Shown here: positions 1-11,009 of the stretch, piece by piece
Numbering within the stretch: position 1 is the stretch's first letter
How the letters are laid out: each line of letters begins with the position of its first letter
Assembly: GCA_947568835.1 (NCBI GenBank)
Contig: OX387607.1
Coordinates: 19,123,277-19,187,276 of the forward strand
Source: Protonemura montana
Lineage: Eukaryota > Arthropoda > Insecta > Plecoptera > Nemouridae
Length of the DNA stretch: 64,000 bases
Direction: 5' to 3'
Position numbers and translations under genes: made by a program
Notes under the pieces: model-generated
What the model was told of the DNA's origin: nothing
Seen by the model: the letters and a program-made list of their open reading frames with translations, nothing else
The model's database searches: none

Positions 1-485
1 GTCTCGACTCGACCATCTAAGCTGTGTTGCCAACTCACGTACCTACCCCCACCCCTTCCCATCAGGAGGGTCTTTGTTCGATTCATGTCCATCTTGTCAG
101 GTGTCAACATTTCAACCCGTCTCGACTCGACCATCTAAGCTGTGTTGCCAACTCACGTACCTACCCCCACCCCTTCCCATCAGGAGGGTCTTTGTTCGAT
201 TCATGTCCATCTTGTCAGGTGTCAACATTTCAACCCGTCTCGACTCGACCATCTAAGCTGTGTTGCCAACTCGCGTACCTACCCCCACCCCTTCCTATCA
301 GGAGGGTCTTTGTTCGATTCATGTCCATCTTGTCAGGTGTCAACATTTCAACCCGTCTCGACTCGACCATCTAAGCTGTGTTGCCAACTCGCGTACCTAC
401 CCCCACCCCTTCCTATCAGGAGGGTCTTTGTTCGATTCATGTCCATCTTGTCAGGTGTCAACATTTCAACTCGTCTCGACTCAAC
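1..485. repeat. 118-bp minisatellite, about 4 copies, runs off the left edge
   Basis: A 118-bp unit starting GTCTCGACTCGACC recurs at 1, 119, 237 and 355 with only a few substitutions, then decays at about 485. The array enters from outside the window. Open frames across it exist because the unit lacks stops. I see no coding signal. Confidence 0.95.
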
Positions 486-677
486 GTATTTTCAAATAAT
501 TTCAATAATTGTTAAATTATGAAGATTATTTTGAGCTTTGTGAGTGATATGTCTCCTCCATCGGGTCGTTCATTGACCAGCCACTTAAGCCGCACTTGAT
601 TTATCCAAATGAACATAAATTCCTCTTGACGTCGGTTTATTTGTGGATAGCGGGGAATTGAAAGATGAGTTTGGCGA

Positions 678-960
678 TACGAAAACGAGGGTCGCCATTT
701 TTTATGACGTATAGTGAATTCTGACGTCAGTATGACGTCAAGAAACAGAAGCGAACGCAAAGGATACAACAAAATGACGTCAGAACTACGTGTAGTTAAT
801 CACAGCCCGTTTTCATCCCGCCACGAGAATTCATATTTTAGCCATTCTTAAAACAAATAGAAATAGAAAAGTTATGATCGGATTATAAAAAGAAAAAATA
901 CATCGGATTTTATTTTGAATGCGTATTTGAACACAATGATAATAATTAAATAATAATTTA
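678..960 (+). repeat. Dispersed repeat with three TGACGTCA octamers
   Basis: About 280 bp that reappear in inverted orientation at 37549-37829 with high identity. Three palindromic TGACGTCA sites lie between about 721 and 782. The rest of 486-1287 is AT-rich noncoding DNA in which I see no gene. Confidence 0.8.
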
Positions 961-1287
961 AATGATATAAATCTGAAATTAATGATTTTTGAAGATTATC
1001 TGACCTATTGTAATGGATGTGTTAAACATGCTTGCAGCAGGGTGGATGTGTTGCCACCCCATCCAGGTGGAATTTTGTGTTTGTCAATCAATAAGCATTA
1101 AACCCATTAACTTCAAAACATAAATTTTCAAAATAAAACTGCTATGCCACTAGATTTGAACCAAATTTGCAGAGCACATATTTGGGTTTTCATCTTAAAG
1201 CTTCTGCGTTCTTCAGCGAAATCGGTTTGGTAGTTTTTAAAATTTCAAAATTAACGAATATTTTCAGATTTAGGATAATATCTTACT

Positions 1288-2350
1288 TAAATTGCAAACG
1301 CTTGCAATGCGCGGGGTATTTTATTATTAGCATCACTATAACCGTCTCAAAAATTGATGTCCAAACGCGGACTCGAACCCCGATCTCCATCTGTCGCGGG
1401 TGTTGCTCTAACCAATTGAGCTACTTGGACCCCGATCTCCACCTGTCACGGGTGTTGCTCTAACCAATTGAGCTACTTGGACCCCGATCTCCACCTGTCA
1501 CGGGTGTTTCTCTAACCCATTGAGCTACTTGGACCCCGATCTCCACCTGTCACGGGTGTTGCTCTAACCAATTGAGCTACTTGGACCCCAATCTCCACCT
1601 GTCGCGGGTGTTGCTCTAACCAATTGAGCTACTTGGACCCCGATCTGCACCTGTCGCGGGTGTTGCTCTAACCAATTGAGCTACTTGGACCCCGATCTCC
1701 ACCTGTCGCGGGTGTTGCTCTAACCAATTGAGCTACTTGGACCTCGATCTCCACCTGTCGCGGGTGTTGCTCTAACCAATTGAGCTACTTGAACCCCGAT
1801 CTCCACCTGTCGCGGGTGTTGCTCTAACCAATTGAGCTACTTGGACCTCGATCTCCACCTGTCGTGGGTGTTGCTCTAACCAATTGAGCTACTTAGACCC
1901 CGATCTCCACCTGTCGCGGGTGTTGCTCTAACCAATTGAGCTACTTAGACTCCGATCTCCACCTGTCGCGGGTGTTGCTCTAACCAATTGAGCTACTTGG
2001 ACCCCGATCTCCACCTGTCGCGGGTGTTGCTCTAACCAATTGAGCTACTTGGACCCCGATCTCCACCTGTCGCGGGTGTTGCTCTAACCAATTGAGCTAC
2101 TTGGACCCCGATCTCCACCTGTCGCGGGTGTTGCTCTAACCAATTGAGCTACTTGGACCCCGATCTCCACCTGTCGCGGGTGTTGCTCTAACCAATTGAG
2201 CTACTTGGACCCCGATCTCCACCTGTCGCGGGTGTTGCTCTAACCAATTGAGCTACTTGGACCCCGATCTTCACTTGTCACGGGTGTCGCTCTAACCAAT
2301 TGAGCTACTTGGACACTGGCTTTTTGAGACGGTTATAGTGTTGTAAATAA
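1288..2350 (-). repeat. tRNA-derived SINE with 18-unit internal 52-bp tandem array
   Basis: On the - strand the element reads: inverted-repeat end, GCCAGTGTCC, then 18 units of 52 bp each holding the tRNA A-box-like TAGCTCAATTGGTTAGAGC. A single B-box-like GGTTCGAGTCC (complement near 1368-1380) closes it, followed by the SINE body with the opposite inverted-repeat arm. GAGCTACTTGGAC recurs from 1418 to 2302, exactly 17 x 52 bp. An A-rich run follows at 2348-2362. Confidence 0.9.
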
Positions 2351-2815
2351 AAAAAAAAAAAAACCAGATTTATTTTAAAAGTTTTGAAGTTTTACTGTCC
2401 AGAGTGTTTAATATTATCTCAGCAAACTCTAGAGACAATGCAAGTCTCTAGCACGCAGTGCAGTCGATAATCTCTGCAATTTACCTGAAGGCCGTGCTGG
2501 CCCATGAATAAGTATGCTTCTAAATGCTGAACTTTATTCTTGTACTTTCTCTTGTGTTATCGTCTCGTAGATTAGCGGGTGATGGAAACACCTGCCTTAT
2601 CTTGCGTCGCCGGCAATTTGTAAGCATGCCAACTATCTGGGAAATCTGATTTAACTTGCAAATGAGCAAAGTATTTTATTATTAGAAACACTAAAAACCA
2701 CTTAAAATTGATGTCCAAACAGAGACTCGAAACCCGATCTTCATCTGTCGCGGGTGTTGTTCTTAAATAATTGCATATGAAAAAATTGTCATGAGATAAA
2801 ATCAAAAATGAAGAT
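2351..2815. other. Noncoding spacer with SINE fragment
   Basis: No gene recognised. A degraded - strand tRNA-SINE 3' piece lies at about 2690-2775 (inverted-repeat arm and B-box-like GTTTCGAGTC complement). It directly precedes the opposite-strand array at 2816, so the two arrays face each other. Confidence 0.6.
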
Positions 2816-3640
2816 GTCCAAGTAGCTCAATTGGTTAGAGCAACACCCGTGACAGGTGGAGATCGGGGTCCAAGAAGCTCAATTGGTTAGAGCAACACCC
2901 GCGACAGGTGGAGATCGGGGTCCATGTAGCTCAATTGGTTAGAGCAACACCCGCGACAGGTGGAGATCGGGGTCCAAGTAGCTCAATTGGTTAGAGCAAC
3001 ACCCGCGACAGGTGGAGATCAGGGTCCAAGTAGCTCAATTGGCTAGAGCAACACCCGCGACAGGTGGAGATCGGGGTCCAAGTAGCTCAATTGGTTAGAG
3101 CAACACCCGCGACAGGTGGAGATCGGGGTCCAAGTAGCTCAATTGGTTAGAGCAACACCCGTGACAGGTGGAGATCAGGGTCCAAGTAGCTCAATTGGTT
3201 AGAGCAACACCCGCGACAGGTGGAGATCGGGGTCTAAGTAGCTCAATCGGTTAGAGCAACACCCGCGACAGGTGGAGATCGGGGTCCAAGTAGCTCAATT
3301 GGTTAGAGCAACACCCGTGACAGGTGGAGATCGGGGTCCAAGTAGCTCAATTGGTTAGAGCAACACCCGCGACAAGTGGAGATCGGGGTCCAAGTAGCTC
3401 AATTGGTTAGAGCAACACCTGCGACAGGTGGAGATCGGGGTCCAAGTAGCTCAATTGGTTAGAGCAACACCCGCGACAGGCGGAGATCGGGGTCCAAGTA
3501 GCTCAATTGGTTAGAGCAACACCCGCGACAGTTGGAGATCGGGGTCCAAGTAGCTCAATTGGTTAGAACAACACCCGCGACAGTTGGAGATCGGGGTCCA
3601 AGTAGCTCAATTGGTTAGAGCAACACCCGCTTATCTAGCT
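2816..3640 (+). repeat. tRNA A-box 52-bp tandem array, 16 units
   Basis: Sixteen units (15 full plus a partial) of the 52-bp tRNA-like monomer, spaced exactly 52 bp, begin after GATGTCC at 2816. The array stops abruptly inside the last unit (ACACCCGC at about 3631) with no B box and no SINE tail. It lies about 60 bp upstream of the 3' splice site of the copy A exon, so it probably sits in that gene's intron. Confidence 0.9.
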
Positions 3641-3703
3641 TGGCTATAGTCTTGTGCCAACTCCCGACATCTGTTTTATTCTTCCTCCTTCTTCTGTCAA
3701 CAG

Positions 3704-3880
3704 TTGTTGTTCATTGCTGCGATTGGGTTCGTCATGTTCCTGACAGCTGGCGCTCTCATGTGTGAGACTTACACACTTTACAACCGAGAACCTCGACTGC
3801 TGGCCTCGGGAATCCTCGCGATATTCAACTCAGTGTTCTACTTGGGAGACGCATTCCTTACTTTCACCGAGAAGGAATGA
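3704..3880 (+). CDS. Snakeskin-like tetraspan membrane protein, copy A, last exon only
   Basis: Terminal exon of a small membrane protein. It follows a good 3' splice site (pyrimidine-rich tract, CAG at 3701-3703) and gives 58 codons plus TGA. The translation starts LLFIAAIGFVMFLTAGAL and ends AFLTFTEKE. It contains two hydrophobic helices (roughly residues 2-20 and 34-52) separated by a short charged loop, matching in length, phase 0 and pattern the last exons of copies C (58 codons) and D (59 codons). Exons 1 and 2 are not found in 1-3700 and presumably lie left of the window. Family placement rests on resemblance to the C-terminal half of insect Snakeskin (Ssk), a smooth septate junction protein. 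A generic MARVEL-like tetraspan is the alternative. Confidence 0.7.
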   Translation: MLFIAAIGFVMFLTAGALMCETYTLYNREPRLLASGILAIFNSVFYLGDAFLTFTEKE

Positions 3881-3956
3881 CGCGACAGAACGCGACGCAA
3901 CAACCTCAACAAGTTGTCTGATACCATCGAGTGTGAGGTTAGGTTTGAGAGAAAAC

Positions 3957-4165
3957 GTGAATGAAACTGCGTAAAAAATGGCCGCCAAATGACTACTTTA
4001 TTGCGAGAATTCTGTAGGATGCCGCCAGGTGGAGCCACCGTCGTGCGAAATTTAATTTTGAGACTTTTTGCAGATTACTCGCATTTGAAACTTGTTTACA
4101 CTCAATCAATCTTTATTAATGCTCACCTCAACGATTGATGAAAATGTATTGATATTTTGAGTTGT
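3957..4165 (+). repeat. One-armed copy of the 16.4-kb foldback element
   Basis: About 210 bp resemble one arm plus the loop of the inverted-repeat element at 16351-16765: the shared ATGGCCGCCAAATGACTAC, a GTGGAGCCAC block, and CTCAACGATTGAT near the loop. No second arm is present, so this is a truncated or diverged copy. Confidence 0.65.
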
Positions 4166-4195
4166 AATTATTTAATTGTAGAGGTTTGTTAAAAA

Positions 4196-4628
4196 GTACG
4201 GCAGCAAGCGCCATCTGGTGGCAGCTACCGTTACCACGTGTTGCCGGCCTCGTTTGCTCAGCGGCAAGCGCCATCTGGTGGCGCCTACCGTTACCACGTG
4301 TTGCCGGCCTCGTTTGCTCAGCGGCAAGCGCCATCTGGTGGCACCTACCGTTACCACGTGTTGCCGGCCTCGTTTGCTCAGCGGCAAGCGTCATCTGGTG
4401 GCACCTACCGTTACCTCGTGTTGCCGGCCTCGTTTGCTCAGCAGCAAGCGCCATCTGGTGGCACCTACCGTTACCTCGTGTTGCCGGCCTCGTTTGCTCA
4501 GCAGCAAGCGCCATCTGGTGGCACCTACCGTTACCACGTGTTGCCGGCCTCGTTTGCTCAGCAGCAAGCGCCATCTGGTGGCACCTACCGTTACTACGTG
4601 TTGCCGGCCTCGTTTGCTCAGCAGCAAG
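4196..4628. repeat. 60-bp array with seven CTCF-consensus motifs
   Basis: Seven units of exactly 60 bp. Each holds AGCGCCATCTGGTGG on the + strand, i.e. CCACCAGATGGCGCT on the - strand, which fits the CTCF core consensus. Motif starts: 4207, 4267, 4327, 4387 (one mismatch, C to T), 4447, 4507, 4567. All point the same way. Several units also contain CACGTG (E-box). Peptides predicted in all frames are repeat artefacts. The array lies between tetraspan copies A and B. Confidence 0.9.
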
Positions 4629-6404
4629 TTTAACATTACGTTCCCTCTCGAACCTACAAACTGAATTGTTGTGACGACGAAATGTGAACTGATTGAAGCT
4701 TCGCAAGAATGCCACGACGAGGAAGTGGCGCTGTTGTCGCTTGTGTTCTGTTTTCATTTGAAAGGAGATTGGTTGACGCATTTTGGGGACATCTTCAGGA
4801 CTGTCTAGCTCAGAAGGCAGTGGTTATTTTGTGCGTACGCTCACGCATCTTTTCTTGCAATAGTGTACGTCGATCACTCATTCCGGGAAAAGTTTGGTCT
4901 GCTCTGCATTTAAATTCAAGAAACACACGTTATTTTGGAAATGGTACTCAGCAGAACGTAGGTATAATCACAGAATCTTATCATTTTGAAAAATAAATGC
5001 CGAATACACTAGCTCATAATTATGACAACGCAAAGCGATAGCAAGACTAAACTTAGCTAAGCTCGGGCAACGCTAGCCTTTGTCAGGCAGCGCCGACAAA
5101 GCATAGCGAGAGTTTAGAAATTGTTTCAATGTTTTTCGCATTTTGGCACGGCTTCCTTGTTCCCCCCAAGAAAACATACGATCTAGAACAGCACCTGAAT
5201 TCAATTGAGATCAAACCCAACTGTTTCATTACAAACTAACCACTGGTCCCGACCCTAATGTCTGAGGAAACTTCGCTGAAACCTTTAGAAAACCAAGTCC
5301 AATTCAGGACTGAAAACCTCCAAAAATAAATAGCAAATACCGTAAAATCATGAAATTAATAGATGGCTTTATCGAAATGCGAAGATGAATGTGGTCCGGC
5401 AATGTGTCCAACTTACGGACAAAAAGTGAATAAAGACAGAATATTATAAACGTATGTCGCATGACGAGCATTTGGTTGGTCTGTTGTATCGGCTTTAAGA
5501 CTGGGAACTAACTTCGGTAGCTGGCAATTGAATGTCGGTCAGGGTTGTGTTTGCTTCATGTTGACTTATGCAACCGTTCACTTGAATTATCGATACATAT
5601 TTACAAATCAGTACATCCCCTTTATCACTTCGACCTTCATGCACTGCCCTCGACTGTCAACTGTCTGACAGGAACACACCTCATAAATAGCACAGCCGTG
5701 AAATAATTCCTGTCCATATATTTGTTCCTCGAACAAAACAGTGTCAAATTATTTCACTCTTTGCATGAAAGATTCGTCACTCGCAAAGATTGTCGTTCAT
5801 TGGCGACTTTTCTGTTCGGTAAAATCTGAACAAATCTAAGTGTGAATATTGTTTTGTTGCCACCAGCAAAATTACTTTTCCAATTATTATGGTTTTTGGA
5901 CTCGTGTCTGCTTTGCCTGACATTAGCAAGAGTTTTGACAAAAAAAATATACAACTGGGTTTTAAATGCTGAGTAAAAACGACTTATTTTTCACTAAATT
6001 AAGAAAATATAAGCTCGATCTTTATTAAGAATTCAAAACCTAGTTTAAATAGAGCTTGTCTATAATTTTCCAATTTGTTTCACATTCACTACGCAATAAT
6101 TAACAAATAAATAGTTTATAATGTAAGTGTTTTTAAATAAAAATAATTTGATTATTTATTGCGCCTGTCATTTGTTATCTGATTTCTGAAAGAATTTGTT
6201 TTATCTAGTTCGTCTCTGACTAGCGTTATCTCTGTGCACCCAATCCATTCTCATCAAGTCCAGTCTGGAGCTGGACAAAGACCAACAAGGTGAGTTGCTT
6301 GCTTCTCTCTCCTAACCACACTTGCCTAGTGTTCAATTAACTCCCCTAGTTCTCGTTTACTTCTTTTTGTCAATAATATTGTCAGATCTTTTGACTAAAT
6401 TAGT
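4629..6404. other. Noncoding spacer between copies A and B
   Basis: No gene supported. Short open frames (for example 4709-4996) have no homology I recognise and no splice context. A diverged foldback relative lies at 5880-6060; the rest is AT-rich. Confidence 0.5.
5880..6060 (+). repeat. Diverged copy of the palindromic foldback family
   Basis: ATGGTTTTTGGACTCGTGTC, then AACTGGGTTTTAAATGCTGAG and a weak complementary arm (AATTCAAAACCTAGTTTAAATA, about 6028-6050). It matches the layout of the elements at 32035-32210 and 37229-37415 but is more degraded. A half copy (AACTGGGTTTTAAATGCTAAG) occurs at about 7616-7640. Confidence 0.55.
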
Positions 6405-7290
6405 GAACTTTATACTTCCCACTGATGCTCTGTAGTTGAACATATATACTTCCCACTGATGCTCTGTAGTTGAACATATATACTTCCCACTGATGCTCTG
6501 TAGTTGAACATATATACTTCCCACTGATGCTCTGTAGTTGAACATATATACTTCCCACTGATGCTCTGTAGTTGAACATATATACTTCCCACTGATGCTC
6601 TGTAGTTGAACATATATACTTCCCACTGATGCTCTGTAGTCGAACATATATACTTCCCACTGATGCTCTGTAGTTGAACATATATACTTCCCACTGATGC
6701 TCTGGAGTTGAACATATATACTTCCCACTGATGCTCTGTAGTTGAACATATATACTTCCCACTGATGCTCTGTAGTTGAACATATATACTTCCCACTGAT
6801 GCTCTGTAGTTGAACATATATACTTCCCACTGATGCCCTGTAGTCGAACATATATACTTCCCACTGATGCTCTGTAGTTGAACATATATACTTCCCACTG
6901 ATGCTCTGTAGTTGAACATATATACTTCCCACTGATGCTCTGTAGTTGAACATATATACTTCCTCCTGATGCTCTGTAGTTGAATATATATACTTCCCAC
7001 TGATGCTCTGTAGTTGAACATATATACTTCCCACTGATGCTCTGTAGTTGAACATATATACTTCCCACTGATGCTCTGTAGTTGAACATATATACTTCCC
7101 ACTGATGCTCTGTAGTTGAACATATATACTTCCCACTGATGCTCTGTAGTTGAACATATATACTTCCCACTGATGCTCTGTAGTTGAACATATATACTTC
7201 CCACTGATGCTCTGTAGTTGAACATATATACTTCCCACTGATGCTCTGTAGTTGAACATATATACTTCCCACTGATGCTCTGTAGTTAAA
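6405..7290. repeat. 34-bp minisatellite, about 26 copies
   Basis: The unit contains ACTGATGCTCTGTAG and CATATATACTTCCC and is highly uniform. The same 34-bp family recurs at 41545-42228 in the same orientation. Since 34 is not divisible by 3 and the complement lacks stops, all three - frames stay open (up to 318 codons). These are not genes. The array ends about 140 bp before the ATG of copy B. Confidence 0.95.
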
Positions 7291-7428
7291 GAGGTCGTAT
7301 TAGATTTAAACATAACGGTAGTTACTTTTTGTTTAATTTCGAGTAAATTTCGAGTTTACTTAGGCGACTAAACTAACGTTTTTAGTGTTTCTAGGGCCAA
7401 CCATTTGAAAGACGGGGCAAGCCTTGAG

Positions 7429-9397
7429 ATGGACTGCGATCTTCGCTTGCTGCTACACTGGCACAACGCAATCCACCTCATTCTACTCGTGAGTAGCTCG
7501 TGGTCGGACGCGCCAGGTCGAAGTTGAGGACATAAACACGTGTTCAGCTAATTTGGTTGAAATCCGAGCATCGTTCAGTGGCTGGAAACAGAAGTGATTT
7601 GAGAAAAACTATTTCAACTGGGTTTTAAATGCTAAGTGAAGGACAACTGAATTTCCCAACGTTTCGTAACATGTACCTGTTACTTCTTCAAAGTTAGAGC
7701 AGTCCTGACAATTTTCCGATAGCAAAAAAACTACATAAAATTATAACAATCACCAAGTTTGAGCTTTACGCATCTAAGAAATATAATCAGGGTCAATAAC
7801 TAAAAGACTAATGTGTTTTGTATTTTCTCAATTAAGATCTGAGTGCAGGGAGAGCTTTGATCACCTTGCATTATACATGGCAAGTAACCAGTAACCACTA
7901 TTAAACACCGCGCTGTTGCTGACAGCTTCTTGGGGTTACGAGTGCAACGATTCTTGCTCCTCGCGTCGCTGTCGATGACGTCACATCCGACACAGAGATC
8001 ATCTTCGCGGTGTTGCTTTGTCTGGTGGCGCTTCAAGTGGGGATCTTTGCAACCTACTACCGAGCTAACGCCGACCTCGGCAAGATGATCAACCTCGACA
8101 TAAAGCAACACTTTTACCTCGTAAGTCATTCAAACTGTTTCACCGAAAATACCGCTAGAATACCGAAGTTAAGCGACACTACCCTGGGTCAGGTATTGGA
8201 TGGGTGACCATCATACACATGACCAGTTCTGTTCGGGTGAGAGGTTGGTGGGATGGAAGTTAGGCAACACTGCGCTGGGTCAGGTATTGGATGGGTGACC
8301 ATCATACACATGACCAGTTCTGTTCGAGAGAAAGGTTGGAGGGATGGAAGTTAGGCAACACTGCGCTGGGTCAGGTATTGGATGGGTGACTATCATACAC
8401 ATGACCAGTTCTGTTCGGGAGAGAGGTTGGATGGATAAAAGTTAGGCAACACTGCGCTGGGTCAGGTATTGGATGGGTGACCATCATACACATGACCAGT
8501 TCTGTTCGGGAGAGAGGTTGGATGGATGAAAGTTAGGCAACACTGCGCTGGGTCAGGTATTGGATGGGTGACCATCATACACATGACCAGTTCTGTTCGG
8601 GTGAGAGGTTGGATGGATGAAAGTTAAGCAACACTGCACTGGGTCAGGTATAGGATGGGTGACCATCATACACATGACCAGTTCAGTTCGGGTGAGAGGT
8701 TGGAGGGATGAAAGTTAAGCAACACTGCACTGGGTCAGGTATTAGATGGGTGACCATCATACACATGACCAGTTCTGTTAGGGAGAGAGGTTGGAGGGAT
8801 GAAAGTTAGTACAGCAACTTCACTCGCCTTGCTTATCAACCTCTCGACAGCATGGATTTGTGGAGGAATCCTGTTGTTCGCGTTATACCGTCCTTCGGAA
8901 GGGATGAAAAGCCGGGTCCCCTTGGTCTTCCACTAGAGTAAGATACTTGCTGTCTCCGGGTATGCCGTCGTCTCTTCTAGGCTAGGTTAGGTTAGGCTAT
9001 CATCACCAGCTCATTGAACGTCGCCATTAGACAAGCACCACATGACCCGATGTCAAAAAAGTGCGTCTTCCTACAGCGTTGCGTCATCGCAGGTGTGGTC
9101 GGCGCACTCTACATCTGCGAGGGCAGTTTCCTGCTCACTCTAGCCACGACCGACGCCATTCTGCCGCTCGAGCTGGCGTCGGGCGTCGTCGCTCTAACTG
9201 CCGGCGTCGTGGCACTCGCTGAGTGCGTCGCCTCATGGCGCAGCGTCGCGGCATTCGACGCCGTGCAGACATCGACGTCACGCTACGCATGCCCGACGCC
9301 CTGGCTGCTTTGTTGTTGCCTAGCGACGCCGAGCAGCAGCGTCGGTCACGTGGGACAAACGACGGACTTGCCTCGTGGTGGCACACACCTAACCTAA
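7429..9397 (+). CDS. Snakeskin-like tetraspan membrane protein, copy B
   Basis: Three-exon model: 7429-7488 (60 nt), 7926-8120 (195 nt), 9077-9397 (321 nt including TAA), about 191 aa. Donors are GTGAGT and GTAAGT; both introns are phase 0. Exon 1 starts MDCDLRLLLHWHNAIHLILL. Exon 2 carries a helix around IIFAVLLCLVALQVGIFATY. Exon 3 begins RCVIAGVVGALYICEGSFLL and has a second helix in LELASGVVALTAGVVALAE, mirroring copies C and D. Odd points: about 45 extra residues at the C terminus (Cys/Thr/Ser-rich, ending GGTHLT), a poor pyrimidine tract before exon 2 (its start is the least certain part), and intron 2 almost wholly made of a 5S-derived SINE whose tail stops about 10 nt before the exon 3 acceptor. 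Function inferred only from paralogy: epithelial junction-type membrane protein. Confidence 0.6.
8160..9068 (+). repeat. 5S-derived SINE with 7 tandem 91-bp heads, in intron 2 of copy B
   Basis: Seven 91-bp units carry the 5S rRNA-like block GTTAAGCAACACTGCGCTGG followed by GGATGGGTGACC, then the shared tail from about 8805 (GTTAGTACAGCAAC, CGTCCTTCGGAAGG, TTAGGTTAGG, ATCATCACC, ending GATGTCAAAAAAGTGCGTC). The tail runs directly into the exon 3 splice acceptor TTCCTACAG. Confidence 0.85.
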
Positions 9398-9445
9398 CCT
9401 GAAGACCGATTTCCATAGCGAGACTTTAAACCAACGCTGCCTATC

Positions 9446-10385
9446 AGCTGGCTGGATCCTATGCTCTATCTAGGTTATTTGAGATCAGCTGGCTGGATCC
9501 TATGCTCTATCTAGGTTATTTGAGATCAGCTGGCTGGATCCTATGCTCTATCCAGGTTATTTGAGATCAGCTGGCTGGATCCTATGCTCTATCCAGGTTA
9601 TTTGAGATCAGCTGGCTGGATCCTATGCTCTATCTAGGTTATTTGAGATCAGCTGGCTGGATCCTATGCTCTATCCAGGTTATTTGAGATCAGCTGGCTG
9701 GATCCTATGCTCTATCTAGGTTATTTGAGATCAGCTGGCTGGATCCTATGCTCTATCCAGGTTATTTGAGATCAGCTGGCTGGATCCTATGCTCTATCTA
9801 GGTTATTTGAGATCAGCTGGCTGGATCCTATGCTCTATCCAGGTTATTTGAGATCAGCTGGCTGGATCCTATGCTCTATCCAGGTTATTTGAGATCAGCT
9901 GGCTGGATCCTATGCTCTATCCAGGTTATTTGAGATCAGCTGGCTGGATCCTATGCTCTATCTAGGTTATTTGATATCAGCTGGCTGGATCCTATGCTCT
10001 ATCCAGGTTATTTGAGATCAGCTGGCTGGATCCTATGCTCTATCCAGGTTATTTGAGATCAGCTGGCTGGATCCTATGCTCTATCCAGGTTATTTGAGAT
10101 CAGCTGGCTGGATCCTATGCTCTATCCAGGTTATTTGAGATCAGCTGGCTGGATCCTATGCTCTATCCAGGTTATTTGAGATCAGCTGGCTGGATCCTAT
10201 GCTCTATCCAGGTTATTTGAGATCATCTGGCTGGATCCTATGATCTATCCAGGTTATTTGAGATCAGCTGGCTGGATCCTATGCTCTATCCAGGTTATTT
10301 GAGATTAGCTGGCTGGATCCTATGCTCTATCCAGGTTATTTCAGATCAGCTGGCTGGACCCTATGTTCTAACCAGGTTATTTTAG
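9446..10385. repeat. 41-bp minisatellite, about 23 copies
   Basis: Unit: GATCAGCTGGCTGGATCC, then TATGCTCTATCCAGG and TTATTTGA; spacing 41 bp. Some units have CTAGG in place of CCAGG. The same family returns at 12540-13905. It starts about 50 bp after the copy B stop codon. Confidence 0.95.
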
Positions 10386-10570
10386 ACCACGATCCTTCGG
10401 TCCCAAGTTTTTTGAATCTCTGTTCTAAGTTTAGTTGCAACCAAACAGCAGTGCAAGACATGACATTAATGACGTCACCTGGTTTAAATTGACAAAGAAA
10501 AGTTGATGACCAACGCTTTCTTGATTCTCATTTCTACTCATTGAGTTTTACGATGCGCATTACACGAAGC

Positions 10571-10628
10571 TTATGTCAGTTTTTGACAGCTTTTGACAGC
10601 TTTTGACAGCTTTTGACAGCTTTTGACA
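10571..10628. repeat. 10-bp tandem repeat
   Basis: TTTTGACAGC is repeated about five times. The rest of 10386-10750 is noncoding with nothing else recognised. Confidence 0.85.
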
Positions 10629-10749
10629 GAAGCAAAACTTGTTACTGGAGCAACAGATTGTTGCTGGAGGGATGAAGTTACTCGATGATTAATTATTCAT
10701 TTAAGAACTTTATATTTTTACAATTATTTGAATAAATGCAATTATAAAT

Positions 10750-10915
10750 TACAAACCAATAACTGAAATATTTTATTATTACGAACACTGTAACCGCCTC
10801 AAATTTTTATGCTGAAATGGGGACTCGATCCCCGATCTCTACCCATCGTGGGTGCTGCTCTAGCCCATTGAGCTACTTGGACACTGGCTTTTTGGCTTTT
10901 TGAAGCGTTTGCAAT
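10750..10915 (-). repeat. Single-unit tRNA-derived SINE
   Basis: Unexpanded copy on the - strand: A-box-like TAGCTCAATGGGCTAGAGC, B-box-like GGGATCGAGTCCCC, and an inverted-repeat arm (GTAACCGCCTCAAA on the + strand) beyond the B box. It shows the basic form before 52-bp amplification. Confidence 0.75.
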
Positions 10916-11009
10916 TTTAATAAGATTTCATCTAAAAACTGTAATCTTTTTTTTTAAATTGACCTTTACTGGGTGTGCCCCAACTGCGCTCAAAGCTGCC
11001 GTGAGTGAC

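Noticed and set aside
512-772. 86-codon - strand frame
   Set aside because: Overlaps a dispersed noncoding repeat and shows no protein features.
1288-2350. Cluster of functional tRNA genes
   Set aside because: The units repeat only part of a tRNA; the B box is absent from all but one, and no complete cloverleaf or acceptor stem can be formed.
2816-3640. CRISPR-like array
   Set aside because: Units are contiguous identical monomers without variable spacers, in a eukaryotic genome; they match tRNA-SINE sequence.
4128-4781. 217-codon frame across the 60-bp array
   Set aside because: Unit of 20 codons without stops; frames are open on both strands at once. The DNA motif is the better explanation.
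6357-7313. Open frame of 318 codons in the 34-bp array, with two overlapping frames
   Set aside because: Artefact of a stop-free unit whose length is not a multiple of three; all three frames read the same peptide.
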